DNA of 64,000 nt from Streptomyces sp. 1222.5 (GCF_900105245.1 NZ_FNSZ01000001.1:2108001-2172000); one strand, 5' to 3'. Shown: positions 24,654 through 32,596, numbered from the stretch's first letter. Notes: generated from the sequence alone by a model not told the origin. Translations and numbers: made by a program.

Positions 24654-24775
24654 GGCTGCTCCTCCGGGCGGGTAACACGTCGTCGTCGACGTGGGTTTCT
24701 GGGAGGTGGTGCGTGTGGTCGTGCGGGACCGTGACGGGGTGGCGCTCGAGCGGTGAGCGGTACAGCGGTGACCGT

Positions 24776-24842
24776 TCCGGGGCGCGCGCGTGCGCACGCG
24801 CCCCGGAGACGGCTTGCCGTGGATCCCGCTCGGATCCACGGC
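24776..24842 (-). terminator. Double stem-loop downstream of the deaminase gene
   Basis: Two perfect hairpins stand in series: TCCGGGGCGCG (24776-24786) with CGCGCCCCGGA (24797-24807), and GCCGTGGATCC (24816-24826) with GGATCCACGGC (24832-24842). They lie 80-150 bases beyond the stop of the leftward deaminase gene, so they should end that transcript and separate it from the permease gene. Confidence 0.75.
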
Positions 24843-24923
24843 TCCGGCCGTGAGCCGTCCCTCCCGGCCGGAGTCCGCCGGCGCCTCGCCACGGGGGTGG
24901 GGCGCCGGAGTGTGGGGTGTGGA

Positions 24924-26309
24924 TCAGCCCTGGGCGGCGATCCGGGCGAGGCGCTGGGCCTCCTCGCGGGTGGAGCGGGCGATGGCGTCCTCCTCGACGT
25001 GCAGCAGGCGGCCGTTCTCGACGATCTGCCGACCGTTGACGAAGGAGGCGGTGACCGGGGCCGCCGCGCCGAAGACGAGCGCGGTCACCGGGTCGGCGAT
25101 GGAGGCGTGGGCGAGCGTGTCCATCTTCCAGAGCACCAGGTCGGCGAGCTTGCCGGGCTCCAGCGACCCGATCTGCTCGGCCCGGCCGAGCACCTGGGCG
25201 CCGCCGTACGTGCCGAGCCGCAGCGCCTGGCGGGCGTCGAGGGCGGCCTCGCGGTGGGCGCCGAGGCGGTTGATCAGCAGGGCGTTGCGCAGCTCGGTGT
25301 GGAGTTCACCGGACTCGTTGGAGGCGGTGCCGTCCACGCCGAGACCGACCGGGACACCGGCCCGGAGCATGTCGGGCACGCGGGCGATGCCGGCCGCGAG
25401 CCGGGCGTTGGACGAGGGACAGTGGGCGACACCGGTCTTCGTCCGGGCGAAGGCGGCGATGTCGGAGTCGTTCATGTGGACGCAGTGCGCCATCCACACG
25501 TCCTCACCGAGCCAGCCCGTGGACTCGAAGTAGTCCGTCGGACCCATGCCGAACAGCTCGTGGCAGAACTTCTCCTCCTCCACGGTCTCCGAGCCGTGGG
25601 TGTGCAGCCGTACTCCGAGCCGGCGGGCCAGCTCGGCGCCCTGCCGGAGGAGTTCGGTGGACACGGAGAACGGGGAGCAGGGGGCGACAGCCACCTGGGT
25701 CATGGCGTCGAAGGAGGCGTCGTGGTGCTTCTTGACGGTCTCCTCGGTGGCGGCGAGCGCACCCTCCAGCGTCTCGACGGCGAAGTCCGGCGGCAGGCCG
25801 CCGTCCTTCTCACTGCGGTCCATCGAGCCGCGGGCCAGCGTGAACCGTACGCCCATCTCCGCGGCGGCGCGGATGATCGAGCCGGACAGGTCGCCGGAGC
25901 CCCGCGGGAAGACGTAGTGGTGGTCCATCGCGGTGGTGACACCGCCGCGGGCCATCATGGCGAGGGAGCCCTGGGCGGCCGTGTACGTCATCTGCTCGTC
26001 GATGCGCGCCCATGTCGGGTAGAGCGCGACCAGCCAGTTGAACAGGTTGTGGTCGGTGGCCAGGCCCCGGGTGATCCACTGGTAGAAGTGGTGGTGGGTG
26101 TTGACCAGACCGGGCGTGACCAGATGGCCGGTCGCGTCGATCCGGCGCACCACGTCCTCGAGGCCATCGGGGGCCTTGCCCGCGCCGACCGCCTCGATCC
26201 GGTTGCCGGCCAGGACCAGGTACCCGGAGGCGTACTCCGTGTCGCCCGCGTCCACGGTCGCGATCGCGCAGTTCTCGATGACGATGCGCTGGCCTGCCGA
26301 TGGTGCCAT
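24924..26309 (-). CDS. 8-oxoguanine deaminase-type amidohydrolase (461 aa)
   Basis: This is a cytoplasmic metal-dependent amidohydrolase of the ATZ/TRZ group, closest by pattern to 8-oxoguanine/guanine deaminases, which yield urate or xanthine. Metal-binding THHHF lies at residues 71-75, HTHGSE near 240 and VAHCPSSNARLAAG near 305, with LGVDGTASNES containing the catalytic aspartate. VNTHHHFYQWITRGLA is characteristic of the 8-oxoguanine deaminase subgroup. The ATG at 26309 has GAGGAAG upstream; the extra upstream frame is antisense to nothing useful and is rejected. It lies between two purine permeases and beside the uricase operon, fitting delivery of purine rings into urate breakdown. Confidence 0.9.
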   Translation of the reverse strand: MAPSAGQRIVIENCAIATVDAGDTEYASGYLVLAGNRIEAVGAGKAPDGLEDVVRRIDATGHLVTPGLVNTHHHFYQWITRGLATDHNLFNWLVALYPTWARIDEQMTYTAAQGSLAMMARGGVTTAMDHHYVFPRGSGDLSGSIIRAAAEMGVRFTLARGSMDRSEKDGGLPPDFAVETLEGALAATEETVKKHHDASFDAMTQVAVAPCSPFSVSTELLRQGAELARRLGVRLHTHGSETVEEEKFCHELFGMGPTDYFESTGWLGEDVWMAHCVHMNDSDIAAFARTKTGVAHCPSSNARLAAGIARVPDMLRAGVPVGLGVDGTASNESGELHTELRNALLINRLGAHREAALDARQALRLGTYGGAQVLGRAEQIGSLEPGKLADLVLWKMDTLAHASIADPVTALVFGAAAPVTASFVNGRQIVENGRLLHVEEDAIARSTREEAQRLARIAAQG

Positions 26310-26383
26310 GGTGCTTCCTCTTCTTTCAGTGGCGGCCCGTGGACCGAAGGGGTGTCCACGGGGAGGGAGGGCACGGCAGGACC

Positions 26384-27796
26384 CTAGGAGGATTTGAGTG
26401 CCGGAGCGGGCCTGCCGCTCCGGGTGCCGAGGTGGTGGAAGAACAGATTGAGCAGGACGGCGACGAGCGCGCCCGCGCTGATGCCGGAGCCGAGCACGGT
26501 CTGCGCCCAGGCCGGGAAGTCCGCGTAGAAGGTCGGCGCGGCCAGCGGGATGATGCCGGCACCGAGCGCCACGGCCACCAGGATGATGTTGGAGCTGTCG
26601 TCCAGCCCCGCCTCGGACAGGGTACGGATGCCGCTGACGGCGATCGAGCCGAAGAGCACGATGCCCGCGCCGCCCAGGACCGGCATGGGGACCAGGGAGA
26701 CGACGGCACCGAGGACCGGGAAGGCGCCGAGGACCAGCAGGGTGGCGCCGGCGACGGCGACGACGTAGCGGCTGCGCACCCGGGTGAGGGAGACGACGCC
26801 GACGTTCTGGGCGAAGGCGGAGGTGGGGAAGCCGCCGAAGACGGGACCGAGCAGGGTGGCGATGCCGTCGGTGCGCAGGCCGCGGGTGATGGTCCTCGCG
26901 TCGGCACGGCGGTCGCAGATCTCGCCGAGGGCGAGCATGCCGGCGGAACTCTCGGTCATCAGCACGAGCATCACGATGCACAGCGACAGCACGGCCGCGG
27001 GCTGGAACTCGGGGGTGCCGAAGGCGAACGGGGTGGGCAGCGCGGCGACCGGCGCGGACCGCAGCCCGCTGAAATCGGCCATGCCGAAGGGGATCGCCAC
27101 CAGGGTGCCGATCAACAGCCCGAACAGCAGGCCCACTTGCTTGACGAATCCCCTGCCGAAGCGCTGGATCAGCAGGATGACGGCGAGGGTGAAGCCGGCG
27201 AGCGCGAGGTGCCGCATGGCGCCGAAGTCGGCGGCGGTCTTGTCGCCCCCCTGGGCCCAGCCGACCGGGACGGGCATGAGGGTGACCCCGATCAGGGTGA
27301 TGACGACGCCGGTGACCAGGGGCGGGAAGTAGCGCAGCAGCCGCCCGAAGAACGGGCCGAGCGCCAGGCAGAAGGCCCCGGCGACCATCACCGCGCCGTA
27401 GATCGCGGGGAGTTGGTGCCCCTTGCCGCTGGTCTCGGCGATCGCGAGGATCGGGGCGATGCCGGCGGAGGAGGCGGCGTTGACGAAGGGCAGGCGGTTG
27501 CCGACGAGGCCCTTGACGCCGATGGTCTGGAGGATGGTCGCGACGCCCGCGATGAGCAGGCTCGCGGCGATGAGCCGGGTGCGGGCCGCGATGTCGAGTC
27601 CGCAGGCCTGGCCGATGATGAGCGGAGGAGTGACGACGCCCGCGTACATCGCGGCGATGTGCTGGAGCGCGGCCGGGACGAGCCGGGTGACGTGGAGCTT
27701 CTCGTCCACCGGATGCACGGACGTGACGGCGTCCTCGGTGTGCCCCGGCGGGGTGGGACCCAGGGCTGTGGCGGGCCCTTTCGCAGGCTGTGCCAT
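26384..27796 (-). CDS. NCS2 uracil/xanthine permease, second copy (470 aa)
   Basis: This second NCS2-type permease has about 14 membrane spans. Matching landmarks are FVNAASSAGIAPILA, MTESSAGMLALGEICDR and GFPTSAFAQNVGVVSLTR. It resembles the permease at 23.3 kb strongly along its length but diverges in the termini, so the pair are paralogues rather than a recent duplication. ATG 27796 follows GGAGGGAACGAA. It lies 63 bases after the uricase gene in the same direction and is followed by the deaminase gene after 74 bases, so it likely belongs to the uricase operon and imports urate, xanthine or an oxidised purine. Confidence 0.92.
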   Translation of the reverse strand: MAQPAKGPATALGPTPPGHTEDAVTSVHPVDEKLHVTRLVPAALQHIAAMYAGVVTPPLIIGQACGLDIAARTRLIAASLLIAGVATILQTIGVKGLVGNRLPFVNAASSAGIAPILAIAETSGKGHQLPAIYGAVMVAGAFCLALGPFFGRLLRYFPPLVTGVVITLIGVTLMPVPVGWAQGGDKTAADFGAMRHLALAGFTLAVILLIQRFGRGFVKQVGLLFGLLIGTLVAIPFGMADFSGLRSAPVAALPTPFAFGTPEFQPAAVLSLCIVMLVLMTESSAGMLALGEICDRRADARTITRGLRTDGIATLLGPVFGGFPTSAFAQNVGVVSLTRVRSRYVVAVAGATLLVLGAFPVLGAVVSLVPMPVLGGAGIVLFGSIAVSGIRTLSEAGLDDSSNIILVAVALGAGIIPLAAPTFYADFPAWAQTVLGSGISAGALVAVLLNLFFHHLGTRSGRPAPALKSS

Positions 27797-27818
27797 TTCG
27801 TTCCCTCCGGTGTGGCGG

Positions 27819-27847
27819 GCCCCCGGCACGGGTGGTGGGCCGGGGGC
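27819..27847 (-). terminator. Stem-loop between uricase and permease genes
   Basis: GCCCCCGGC (27819-27827) pairs with GCCGGGGGC (27839-27847) over an 11-base loop, directly after the uricase stop. Because the permease gene follows in the same direction, it may reduce read-through or stabilise the upstream mRNA rather than end the operon. Confidence 0.5.
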
Positions 27848-27859
27848 GCGCGTCCCGCG

Positions 27860-28783
27860 TCAGAGGTTGGTCGTGTCGACCGGGATCAGGGCCTCACAGC
27901 CGTCCCGCAGGATGGTGGCCTCGATGAGGCCGTAGGGGCGGTCGGCGGCGAAGTAGACCTCGTTGTCGTTCTTCAGGCCGAACGGCTCCAGGTCCACCAG
28001 GAAGTGGTGCTTGTTCGGCAGCGAGAAGCGGACCTCGTCGATCTCGCCGCGGTTGTTGATGATGCGCGAGCCCATCTGGTACAGCGTCTGCTGCAGTGAG
28101 AGGGAGTAGGTCTCGGCGAAGGCCTGGAGCATGTGCTTCTTGACCTGCTCGTAGGACTTCTCCCAGTTGGGCATCTTCTGCTCGTCGTCGGTCCAGTTGA
28201 ACCGCCAGCGGCCGGAGACCGAGGTCGCCAGGATGCGGTCGTACGCCTCCTGGAGGGTGGTGTACTTGTCCTTGACGTAGCCCCAGAACTCGGAGTTGGT
28301 CGAGTTCATCACCGTCAGGTCCTTGAGCCCGGAGACGACCTCCCACTTCCGGCCGTCGTAGGTGATCTGGGTGAGGCGGGTCTCCTGGCCCTTCTTCACG
28401 AAGGAGTGCTTGACCTCGTCCGAGCCGATGAACTTCGAGTTGGCGTCGGAGGTCTCGATCCGCTCCCAGGCGTACTCCTCGATGCGGATCCGGGCGCGGT
28501 GGATCGGCTCCTGCGAGGTGACGAAGTGGCGGGCGAGGTGGATGCCGAACTGCTCGGCGGACTCAATGCCGTGCTCCTTGGCGAACGCGAACACCGTGTT
28601 CTTGGTGGTGTCGGTCGGCAGGACGTTGGCGTTGGAGCCGGAGTAGTGGACCTCTTCCATATCGCCGCTCAGCGCCACGGATACGTTGAGGTCCTTGATG
28701 TGGTGGGTGGCGCCGTCCCGCGTGATCTTGACGACTCGGTTCTCGGCCTTGCCGTACTGGTTCTGTCCCAGAATCGTGGGCAT
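27860..28783 (-). CDS. pucL: Urate oxidase (uricase, 307 aa)
   Basis: This cofactor-free oxidase converts urate and O2 to 5-hydroxyisourate and H2O2. The N-terminal ILGQNQYGKAENRVVKI carries the active-site lysine (Lys12), VLPTDTTKNTVFAFA holds the catalytic threonine near residue 57, and LPNKHHFLVDLEPFG toward the C-terminus provides the conserved histidine. The length of 307 aa is standard, forming a homotetramer. ATG 28783 follows GAGGGAGC. It is the third gene of an operon after OHCU decarboxylase and 5-hydroxyisourate hydrolase, so the three steps from urate to S-allantoin are encoded together. The H2O2 produced fits the shared operator with the nearby catalase gene. Confidence 0.97.
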   Translation of the reverse strand: MPTILGQNQYGKAENRVVKITRDGATHHIKDLNVSVALSGDMEEVHYSGSNANVLPTDTTKNTVFAFAKEHGIESAEQFGIHLARHFVTSQEPIHRARIRIEEYAWERIETSDANSKFIGSDEVKHSFVKKGQETRLTQITYDGRKWEVVSGLKDLTVMNSTNSEFWGYVKDKYTTLQEAYDRILATSVSGRWRFNWTDDEQKMPNWEKSYEQVKKHMLQAFAETYSLSLQQTLYQMGSRIINNRGEIDEVRFSLPNKHHFLVDLEPFGLKNDNEVYFAADRPYGLIEATILRDGCEALIPVDTTNL

Positions 28784-28787
28784 TTAG

Positions 28788-29183
28788 CTAGCTCCCTCGG
28801 TAAACGGAGTAGCCGAACGGGTTGAGCAGCAGCGGCACGTGGTAGTGCTCGCCCGGTACGACGGCGAACGTGATCGCCACCTCCGGGAAGAACACACCGG
28901 TTCCGCTGTCCCGATTCGCGGGGGCGTCCTGCTGCGCATCGGCTTGCTTCTTCTCGAAATACGGCTCGACGGCGAAGTCGAGCCGTACGTGGGTGGTCCC
29001 CTCCGGCAGGGCCGGCAGGTCCTTGCACCGGCCGTCGGCGTCGGTCGCGGAGCCGCCGAGCGCCTGCCAGTTCGCGTCGCGCCCGCTGCGGGCGGCGAGC
29101 TGGACGGCGACGCCCTCGGCGGGGCGGCCGACGGAGGTGTCCAGGATGTGCGTGGACACGGAGGCGGTGGTGCTGGTGCTCAT
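28788..29183 (-). CDS. uraH: 5-hydroxyisourate hydrolase (131 aa)
   Basis: This transthyretin-like enzyme hydrolyses 5-hydroxyisourate to OHCU, the second step after uricase. The active-site histidine lies in VSTHILDTSVGRPA (His12), RxDF in HVRLDFAVEPYF, and the diagnostic C-terminal YRGS closes the protein. A 15-residue insert rich in Asp/Gln/Ala (KKQADAQQDAPANRDSG) lies before FFPEVAITF and makes it slightly longer than average. The ATG lies four bases after the OHCU decarboxylase stop and the gene ends five bases before the uricase start, a tight operon. Confidence 0.96.
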   Translation of the reverse strand: MSTSTTASVSTHILDTSVGRPAEGVAVQLAARSGRDANWQALGGSATDADGRCKDLPALPEGTTHVRLDFAVEPYFEKKQADAQQDAPANRDSGTGVFFPEVAITFAVVPGEHYHVPLLLNPFGYSVYRGS

Positions 29184-29187
29184 GGTG

Positions 29188-29700
29188 TCAGGCGTCCTCT
29201 TCGACGAGTCGGGCCAGTCGGATGCGGTTGATCTTGCCCAGCTCGGTGCGGACGATCTCCCGCTCCTGCTCGGGCGAGTTGCCGATCCGCTCCTTGACCG
29301 CGTCGCGCATCTGCTCGCCGGTACGGCCGGTGGCGCAGATGAGGAAGACATGGCCGAACTTCTCCTGGTAGGCCAGGTTGAGCTCGAGCATCTCCGCCTT
29401 GAGGTCCTCGGAGGCGCCGGCCATGCCGCGCTGCTCACGGGCGGAGGTCGGGTCGCCGGGCTTGGGACGCCCGATCGGCGGGTGCCCGGCCATCGCCTCG
29501 TCGAGGTCCTCGGCGGTCAGCTCGGCCGTGGCGGCGCCACCGGCCGCGTAGAGCGCTTCGGCGGTGGGATAGGGGCGGCCGGCGAGCAACCGCCGGGCCC
29601 ACTCGGTGGAGGCGCACGCCTCGTGGAGGGCGGCGAGGGCCGCGTCCTCCTCCAGGTCGTTGAACCGGGCGAGGCCCGGGGGCGTGGAAGTCGACGTCAC
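29188..29700 (-). CDS. uraD: OHCU decarboxylase (170 aa)
   Basis: This enzyme performs the third step of urate breakdown, stereospecific decarboxylation of 2-oxo-4-hydroxy-4-carboxy-5-ureidoimidazoline to S-allantoin. It shows the RFNDLEEDAALAAL start, the catalytic histidine in AGHPPIG at residues 71-77, and KFGHVFLICATGRTGEQM near 115-130, all family hallmarks. The length of 170 aa is normal. GTG 29700 has GGAGGCTCCC upstream. It is the promoter-proximal gene of the uraD-uraH-uricase operon, with a promoter and a palindromic operator in the 127 bases upstream. Confidence 0.96.
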   Translation of the reverse strand: MTSTSTPPGLARFNDLEEDAALAALHEACASTEWARRLLAGRPYPTAEALYAAGGAATAELTAEDLDEAMAGHPPIGRPKPGDPTSAREQRGMAGASEDLKAEMLELNLAYQEKFGHVFLICATGRTGEQMRDAVKERIGNSPEQEREIVRTELGKINRIRLARLVEEDA

Positions 29701-29749
29701 GGGAGCCTCCGTGGCCGCGATGGGCCTTCGTGCTGAACGGGCTGCCGAT

Positions 29750-29789
29750 AGCTAACGCCCTCGGAAACATCACGTCAACACTTTGTTGA
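29750..29789 (-). promoter_or_regulatory. Promoter and palindromic operator of the uricase operon
   Basis: Read leftward, TTGACG (29778-29773) and TTAGCT (29755-29750) are spaced by 17 bases. The 15-base palindrome TCAACA-CTT-TGTTGA at 29775-29789 overlaps the -35. The same palindrome with the same promoter geometry stands before the catalase gene at 32455-32494, so one regulator probably controls both. Confidence 0.7.
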
Positions 29790-29827
29790 AAAATCCGCGT
29801 AACAAGCCGCGGCGGCGCCCGGGCCGC

Positions 29828-30190
29828 TCAGGCCCCCTTCTCCCGGTTCAGGTAGTTGTAGACGGTGAAGCGGCTGACACCCAGTGCACCCGCCACCGTC
29901 TCCACGCCGTGCCGCACGGCGAAGGCGCCCCGCGCCTCCAGTATGCGCACGACCTCCTGCTTGGCCTTGCGGTCCAGGTCGGCCAGCGGCCGGCCCTGTC
30001 TGCGCTCCATGGCGGCGAGGATGTGGTCGAGGGAGTCGGCGAGCTGGGGCAGGCGTACGGCGAGGACGTCGACGCCCTCCCAGGCGAGGACGACATCCTC
30101 CGGACCGGCCTCGTCCGGCGGAAGCATCTCCCCGCCCATGGCGTCGATCAGCGGCTTCACGGCCGCGATGAAGGGCTCGTCCCCGGTCAA
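29828..30190 (-). CDS. Helix-turn-helix domain protein (120 aa)
   Basis: This is a small cytoplasmic protein. Its C-terminal 25 residues, VETVAGALGVSRFTVYNYLNRE, form a helix-turn-helix of the Fis/HTH-domain type. The N-terminal part (IAAVKPLIDAMGGEM, VVLAWEGVDVLAVRLP) resembles the PAS-like YheO/DUF2087 group of regulators, but shortened. I start at TTG 30190: it overlaps the TGA of the upstream gene (TTGA) and has GGAGGG six bases before it. It sits directly upstream of the uricase operon on the same strand, so it is a reasonable candidate for a local regulator, though no binding evidence exists. Confidence 0.75.
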   Translation of the reverse strand: MTGDEPFIAAVKPLIDAMGGEMLPPDEAGPEDVVLAWEGVDVLAVRLPQLADSLDHILAAMERRQGRPLADLDRKAKQEVVRILEARGAFAVRHGVETVAGALGVSRFTVYNYLNREKGA

Positions 30191-30456
30191 CTGTCGCCCT
30201 CCCCGCTCGCGTCCTCGATCACGTTGACCTGGAGCGAGACCCGGGTCGCACCGGCCTCCAGGGCCTTGCGCAGCAGCGCGTCGACGGCGGTGAGCACGCC
30301 GTCGGCGGCCCCTTCGGCCGTGTTGCCGAACGGGCCGACGTCCACGGCGTCCAACTCGGCCGCCTCGAGGACCTGCCGCGCCACGAGGGCGTGCGCGGGC
30401 GCCTCTTCCAGGTCGAAGGGTTCGGTCGTGAACTCCACTCTCAATCGCACGCGCAC
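30187..30456 (-). CDS. MTH1187-like thiamine-binding fold protein (89 aa)
   Basis: This small protein has the ferredoxin-like pattern of the MTH1187/YqgV thiamine-binding family: VRLRVEFTTEPF at the start, VDVGPFGNTAEGAADGVL at residues 39-56, which matches the GPxGTxxEG signature, and GATRVSLQVNVIED at the end. It starts with GTG 30456 and overlaps the next gene's TTG by four bases, so the two are translationally coupled. The role of the pair is unclear. It could sense a thiamine-like or pyrimidine compound; glyoxylate carboligase nearby is a thiamine-diphosphate enzyme, which is a suggestive but unproven link. Confidence 0.7.
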   Translation of the reverse strand: MRVRLRVEFTTEPFDLEEAPAHALVARQVLEAAELDAVDVGPFGNTAEGAADGVLTAVDALLRKALEAGATRVSLQVNVIEDASGEGDS

Positions 30457-30515
30457 AACCTAACGCGCGCCGCGGGTTTTGGGGCGGCCCGGTGAGGACG
30501 GGCTGCCGGGCCCTC

Positions 30516-30545
30516 TTGACAAGCGCCGACACCCGACGGCAATCT
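30516..30545 (+). promoter_or_regulatory. hyi: Promoter of the hyi-glxR unit
   Basis: TTGACA at 30516-30521 and a weak -10 (CAATCT, 30540-30545) are spaced by 18 bases. The first operator box begins at the last base of the -10, so a bound repressor would block transcription directly. Confidence 0.5.
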
Positions 30546-30580
30546 TCCATTAAGCAGAAACGAACTTCCGCTATACGGAA
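30545..30580. promoter_or_regulatory. Tandem IclR-type operator boxes upstream of hyi
   Basis: TTCCATTAAGCAGAA (30545-30559) and the perfect palindrome TTCCGCTATACGGAA (30566-30580) start 21 bases apart, two helical turns. The same imperfect-then-perfect arrangement at 21 bases occurs at the gcl promoter, and a weaker form at the catalase promoter. The pattern fits an IclR-family regulator such as Streptomyces AllR, by inference. Confidence 0.7.
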
Positions 30581-30610
30581 ACAAGAACCACGGAAGGGAG
30601 CGCGGCCCGA

Positions 30611-31441
30611 ATGGGATTCGCAGACCAGCGCTTCAACGTCAACCTGTCGATCCTCTTCACGGAACTCCCGCTCCTGGAGCGTCCCGCGGCCGCCGCCGCG
30701 GCCGGCTTCTCCGCGGTCGAGCTGTGGTGGCCCTGGATCGACTCCCCCACCCCCGAGCGGTCCGAGCTCGACGCCCTGAAGAAGGCGATCGAGGACGCGG
30801 GCGTCCAGCTCACCGGGCTGAACTTCTACGCCGGGCAGCTGCCGGGCCCGGACCGCGGCGCCCTGTCGGTCCCGGGTGAGGAGTCGGCGAGGTTCCGCGC
30901 CAACATCGACGTGGCCGCGGGGTTCGCGCAGTCGCTCGGCTGCAAGGCCCTCAACGCCCTGTACGGCAACCGCGTCGACGGCGCGGACCCGGCCGCACAG
31001 GACGCGCTCGCCCTGGAGAACCTGGTGCTCGCCGCCCGGGCCGCCGACCGGATCGGCGCGATCCTGCTGATCGAGGCGCTCAACCGGCCCGAGTCGCCGC
31101 TGTACCCGCTGGTGTCGGCGCCGTCCGCGATCGACGTCGTCGACAAGGTCAACGCGGCCACGGGCCTCGGGAACGCGAAGTTCCTCATGGACCTGTACCA
31201 CCTGTCGATGAACGGCGAGGACCTGCCCTCGGTGATCGACCGGTACGCGGCGAGGACCGGGCACGTGCAGATCGCCGACAACCCCGGCCGCGGCGCCCCC
31301 GGCACCGGCTCGCTCCCGCTGGAGGAGCTGCTGGACCGGCTGCGGAAGGCCGGTTACGACGGCTGGGTCGGCCTGGAGTACAAGCCGGGCGGCCGTCCCA
31401 GCGCCGAGGCCTTCGCGTGGCTCCCGCGCGAAGCGCGCTGA
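30611..31441 (+). CDS. hyi: Hydroxypyruvate isomerase (276 aa)
   Basis: This xylose-isomerase-like TIM barrel interconverts hydroxypyruvate and tartronate semialdehyde in glyoxylate metabolism. The N-terminal RFNVNLSILFTELPLLERP is the hydroxypyruvate isomerase opening. LLIEALNRPESP carries the metal-binding glutamate near residue 155, FLMDLYHLSMNGEDL the aspartate and histidine, and VGLEYKPGG the final glutamate. The length of 276 aa is slightly above the E. coli enzyme. ATG 30611 follows GGAAGGGAGCGCGGCCCGA. The tartronate semialdehyde reductase gene follows 41 bases later, making a two-gene unit controlled by the tandem boxes upstream. Confidence 0.93.
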   Translation: MGFADQRFNVNLSILFTELPLLERPAAAAAAGFSAVELWWPWIDSPTPERSELDALKKAIEDAGVQLTGLNFYAGQLPGPDRGALSVPGEESARFRANIDVAAGFAQSLGCKALNALYGNRVDGADPAAQDALALENLVLAARAADRIGAILLIEALNRPESPLYPLVSAPSAIDVVDKVNAATGLGNAKFLMDLYHLSMNGEDLPSVIDRYAARTGHVQIADNPGRGAPGTGSLPLEELLDRLRKAGYDGWVGLEYKPGGRPSAEAFAWLPREAR

Positions 31442-31482
31442 ACCCCCCGACTTTGCAGAGCAGTCAGAGAGGCACCCCCGAG

Positions 31483-32373
31483 ATGAGCAACCTTCCCAAG
31501 ATCGCCTGGATCGGCCTCGGCATCATGGGCTCCCCCATGTCCGAGAACCTGGTCAAGGCGGGTTACAAGGTCACCGGCTACACCCTGGAGCAGGACAAGC
31601 TGGACCGCCTGGCCGCTGCCGGCGGCACCGCGGCCGGCTCGATCGCCGAGGCGGTCCGGGACGCCGACGTGGTGATCACCATGGTCCCCGCCTCCCCGCA
31701 CGTCGAGGCCATCGCCTACGGCCCCGACGGCATCCTGGAGAACGCCAGGTCCGGCGCCCTGCTGATCGACATGTCCTCGATCACCCCGCAGACCTCCGTG
31801 GACCTGGCCGCCGCCGCGAAGGACAAGGGCATCCGGGTGCTGGACGCCCCCGTGTCCGGTGGCGAGGCCGGCGCCGTGGAGGCCGTGCTGTCGATCATGG
31901 TCGGCGGCGGCCAGGCCGACTTCGACGAGGCCAAGCCGATCTTCGACGCCCTCGGCAGGACCATCGTGCTGTGCGGCCCGCACGGCTCCGGCCAGACCGT
32001 GAAGGCGGCCAACCAGCTGATCGTCGCCGTGAACATCCAGGCGTGCGCCGAGGCCGTGGTCTTCCTGGAGAAGTCGGGCGTGGACCTCAAGGCCGCGCTG
32101 GACGTCCTCAACGGCGGCCTCGCCGGCTCCACCGTGCTGACGCGCAAGAAGGACAACTTCCTGGCCCGCGACTTCAAGCCCGGCTTCCGCATCGACCTGC
32201 ACCACAAGGACATGGGCATCGTCACCGACGCCGCCCGCAACGTCGGCGCGGCCCTGCCCGTCGGCAGCGTGGTCGCCCAGCTGGTCGCCTCCCTGCGCGC
32301 CCAGGGCGACGGCGGCCTGGACCACTCGGCCCTGCTGCGGGCGGTGGAGCGCCTCTCCGGCGCCAAGGTCTGA
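31483..32373 (+). CDS. glxR: 2-hydroxy-3-oxopropionate (tartronate semialdehyde) reductase (296 aa)
   Basis: This beta-hydroxyacid dehydrogenase reduces tartronate semialdehyde to D-glycerate with NAD(P)H. IAWIGLGIMGSPMSENL at residues 7-23 is the Rossmann motif, DAPVSGGEAGAVE at about 120-132 the substrate-binding signature, and GQTVKAANQLIV near 170 contains the catalytic lysine. The length of 296 aa is typical. I start at ATG 31483 (MSNLPK); an upstream in-frame GTG lies inside the end of hyi and is less likely. With glyoxylate carboligase at 35.8-37.6 kb it turns two glyoxylate molecules into glycerate. Confidence 0.94.
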   Translation: MSNLPKIAWIGLGIMGSPMSENLVKAGYKVTGYTLEQDKLDRLAAAGGTAAGSIAEAVRDADVVITMVPASPHVEAIAYGPDGILENARSGALLIDMSSITPQTSVDLAAAAKDKGIRVLDAPVSGGEAGAVEAVLSIMVGGGQADFDEAKPIFDALGRTIVLCGPHGSGQTVKAANQLIVAVNIQACAEAVVFLEKSGVDLKAALDVLNGGLAGSTVLTRKKDNFLARDFKPGFRIDLHHKDMGIVTDAARNVGAALPVGSVVAQLVASLRAQGDGGLDHSALLRAVERLSGAKV

Positions 32374-32454
32374 CGCACCCCGAGACTTCCGGGCGGCGCC
32401 GCCGCCGACACCTGTCCTGTCGCGCCCAGGCGTCGGCGCCGCCCGGAACCCACT

Positions 32455-32494
32455 TCAACAAACTGTTGACGCCCCGTCCACCCAAATCTAGGCT
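32455..32494 (+). promoter_or_regulatory. Promoter and palindromic operator of catalase
   Basis: TTGACG at 32466-32471 and TAGGCT at 32489-32494 are 17 bases apart. The palindrome TCAACA-AAC-TGTTGA (32455-32469) overlaps the -35, as in the uricase operon promoter. Read on the opposite strand, 18 bases agree with the uricase site except for one position. Confidence 0.7.
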
Positions 32495-32508
32495 CACGCC
32501 AGCGGAAG

Positions 32509-32545
32509 CTCCATGAAGCGGAAGTCTGTTTCCGAAGATTCCGAA
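32509..32545. promoter_or_regulatory. Degenerate tandem IclR-type boxes upstream of catalase
   Basis: CTCCATGAAGCGGAA (32509-32523) and TTCCGAAGATTCCGA (32530-32544) resemble the hyi and gcl boxes and again start 21 bases apart, just downstream of the predicted transcription start. Conservation is lower than at the other two promoters, so the assignment is tentative. Confidence 0.5.
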
Positions 32546-32596
32546 GCTTTAGCGGTTCCGCAGATTCCCGCTGCCCTCTCGCACGGAAGGTCCCCG

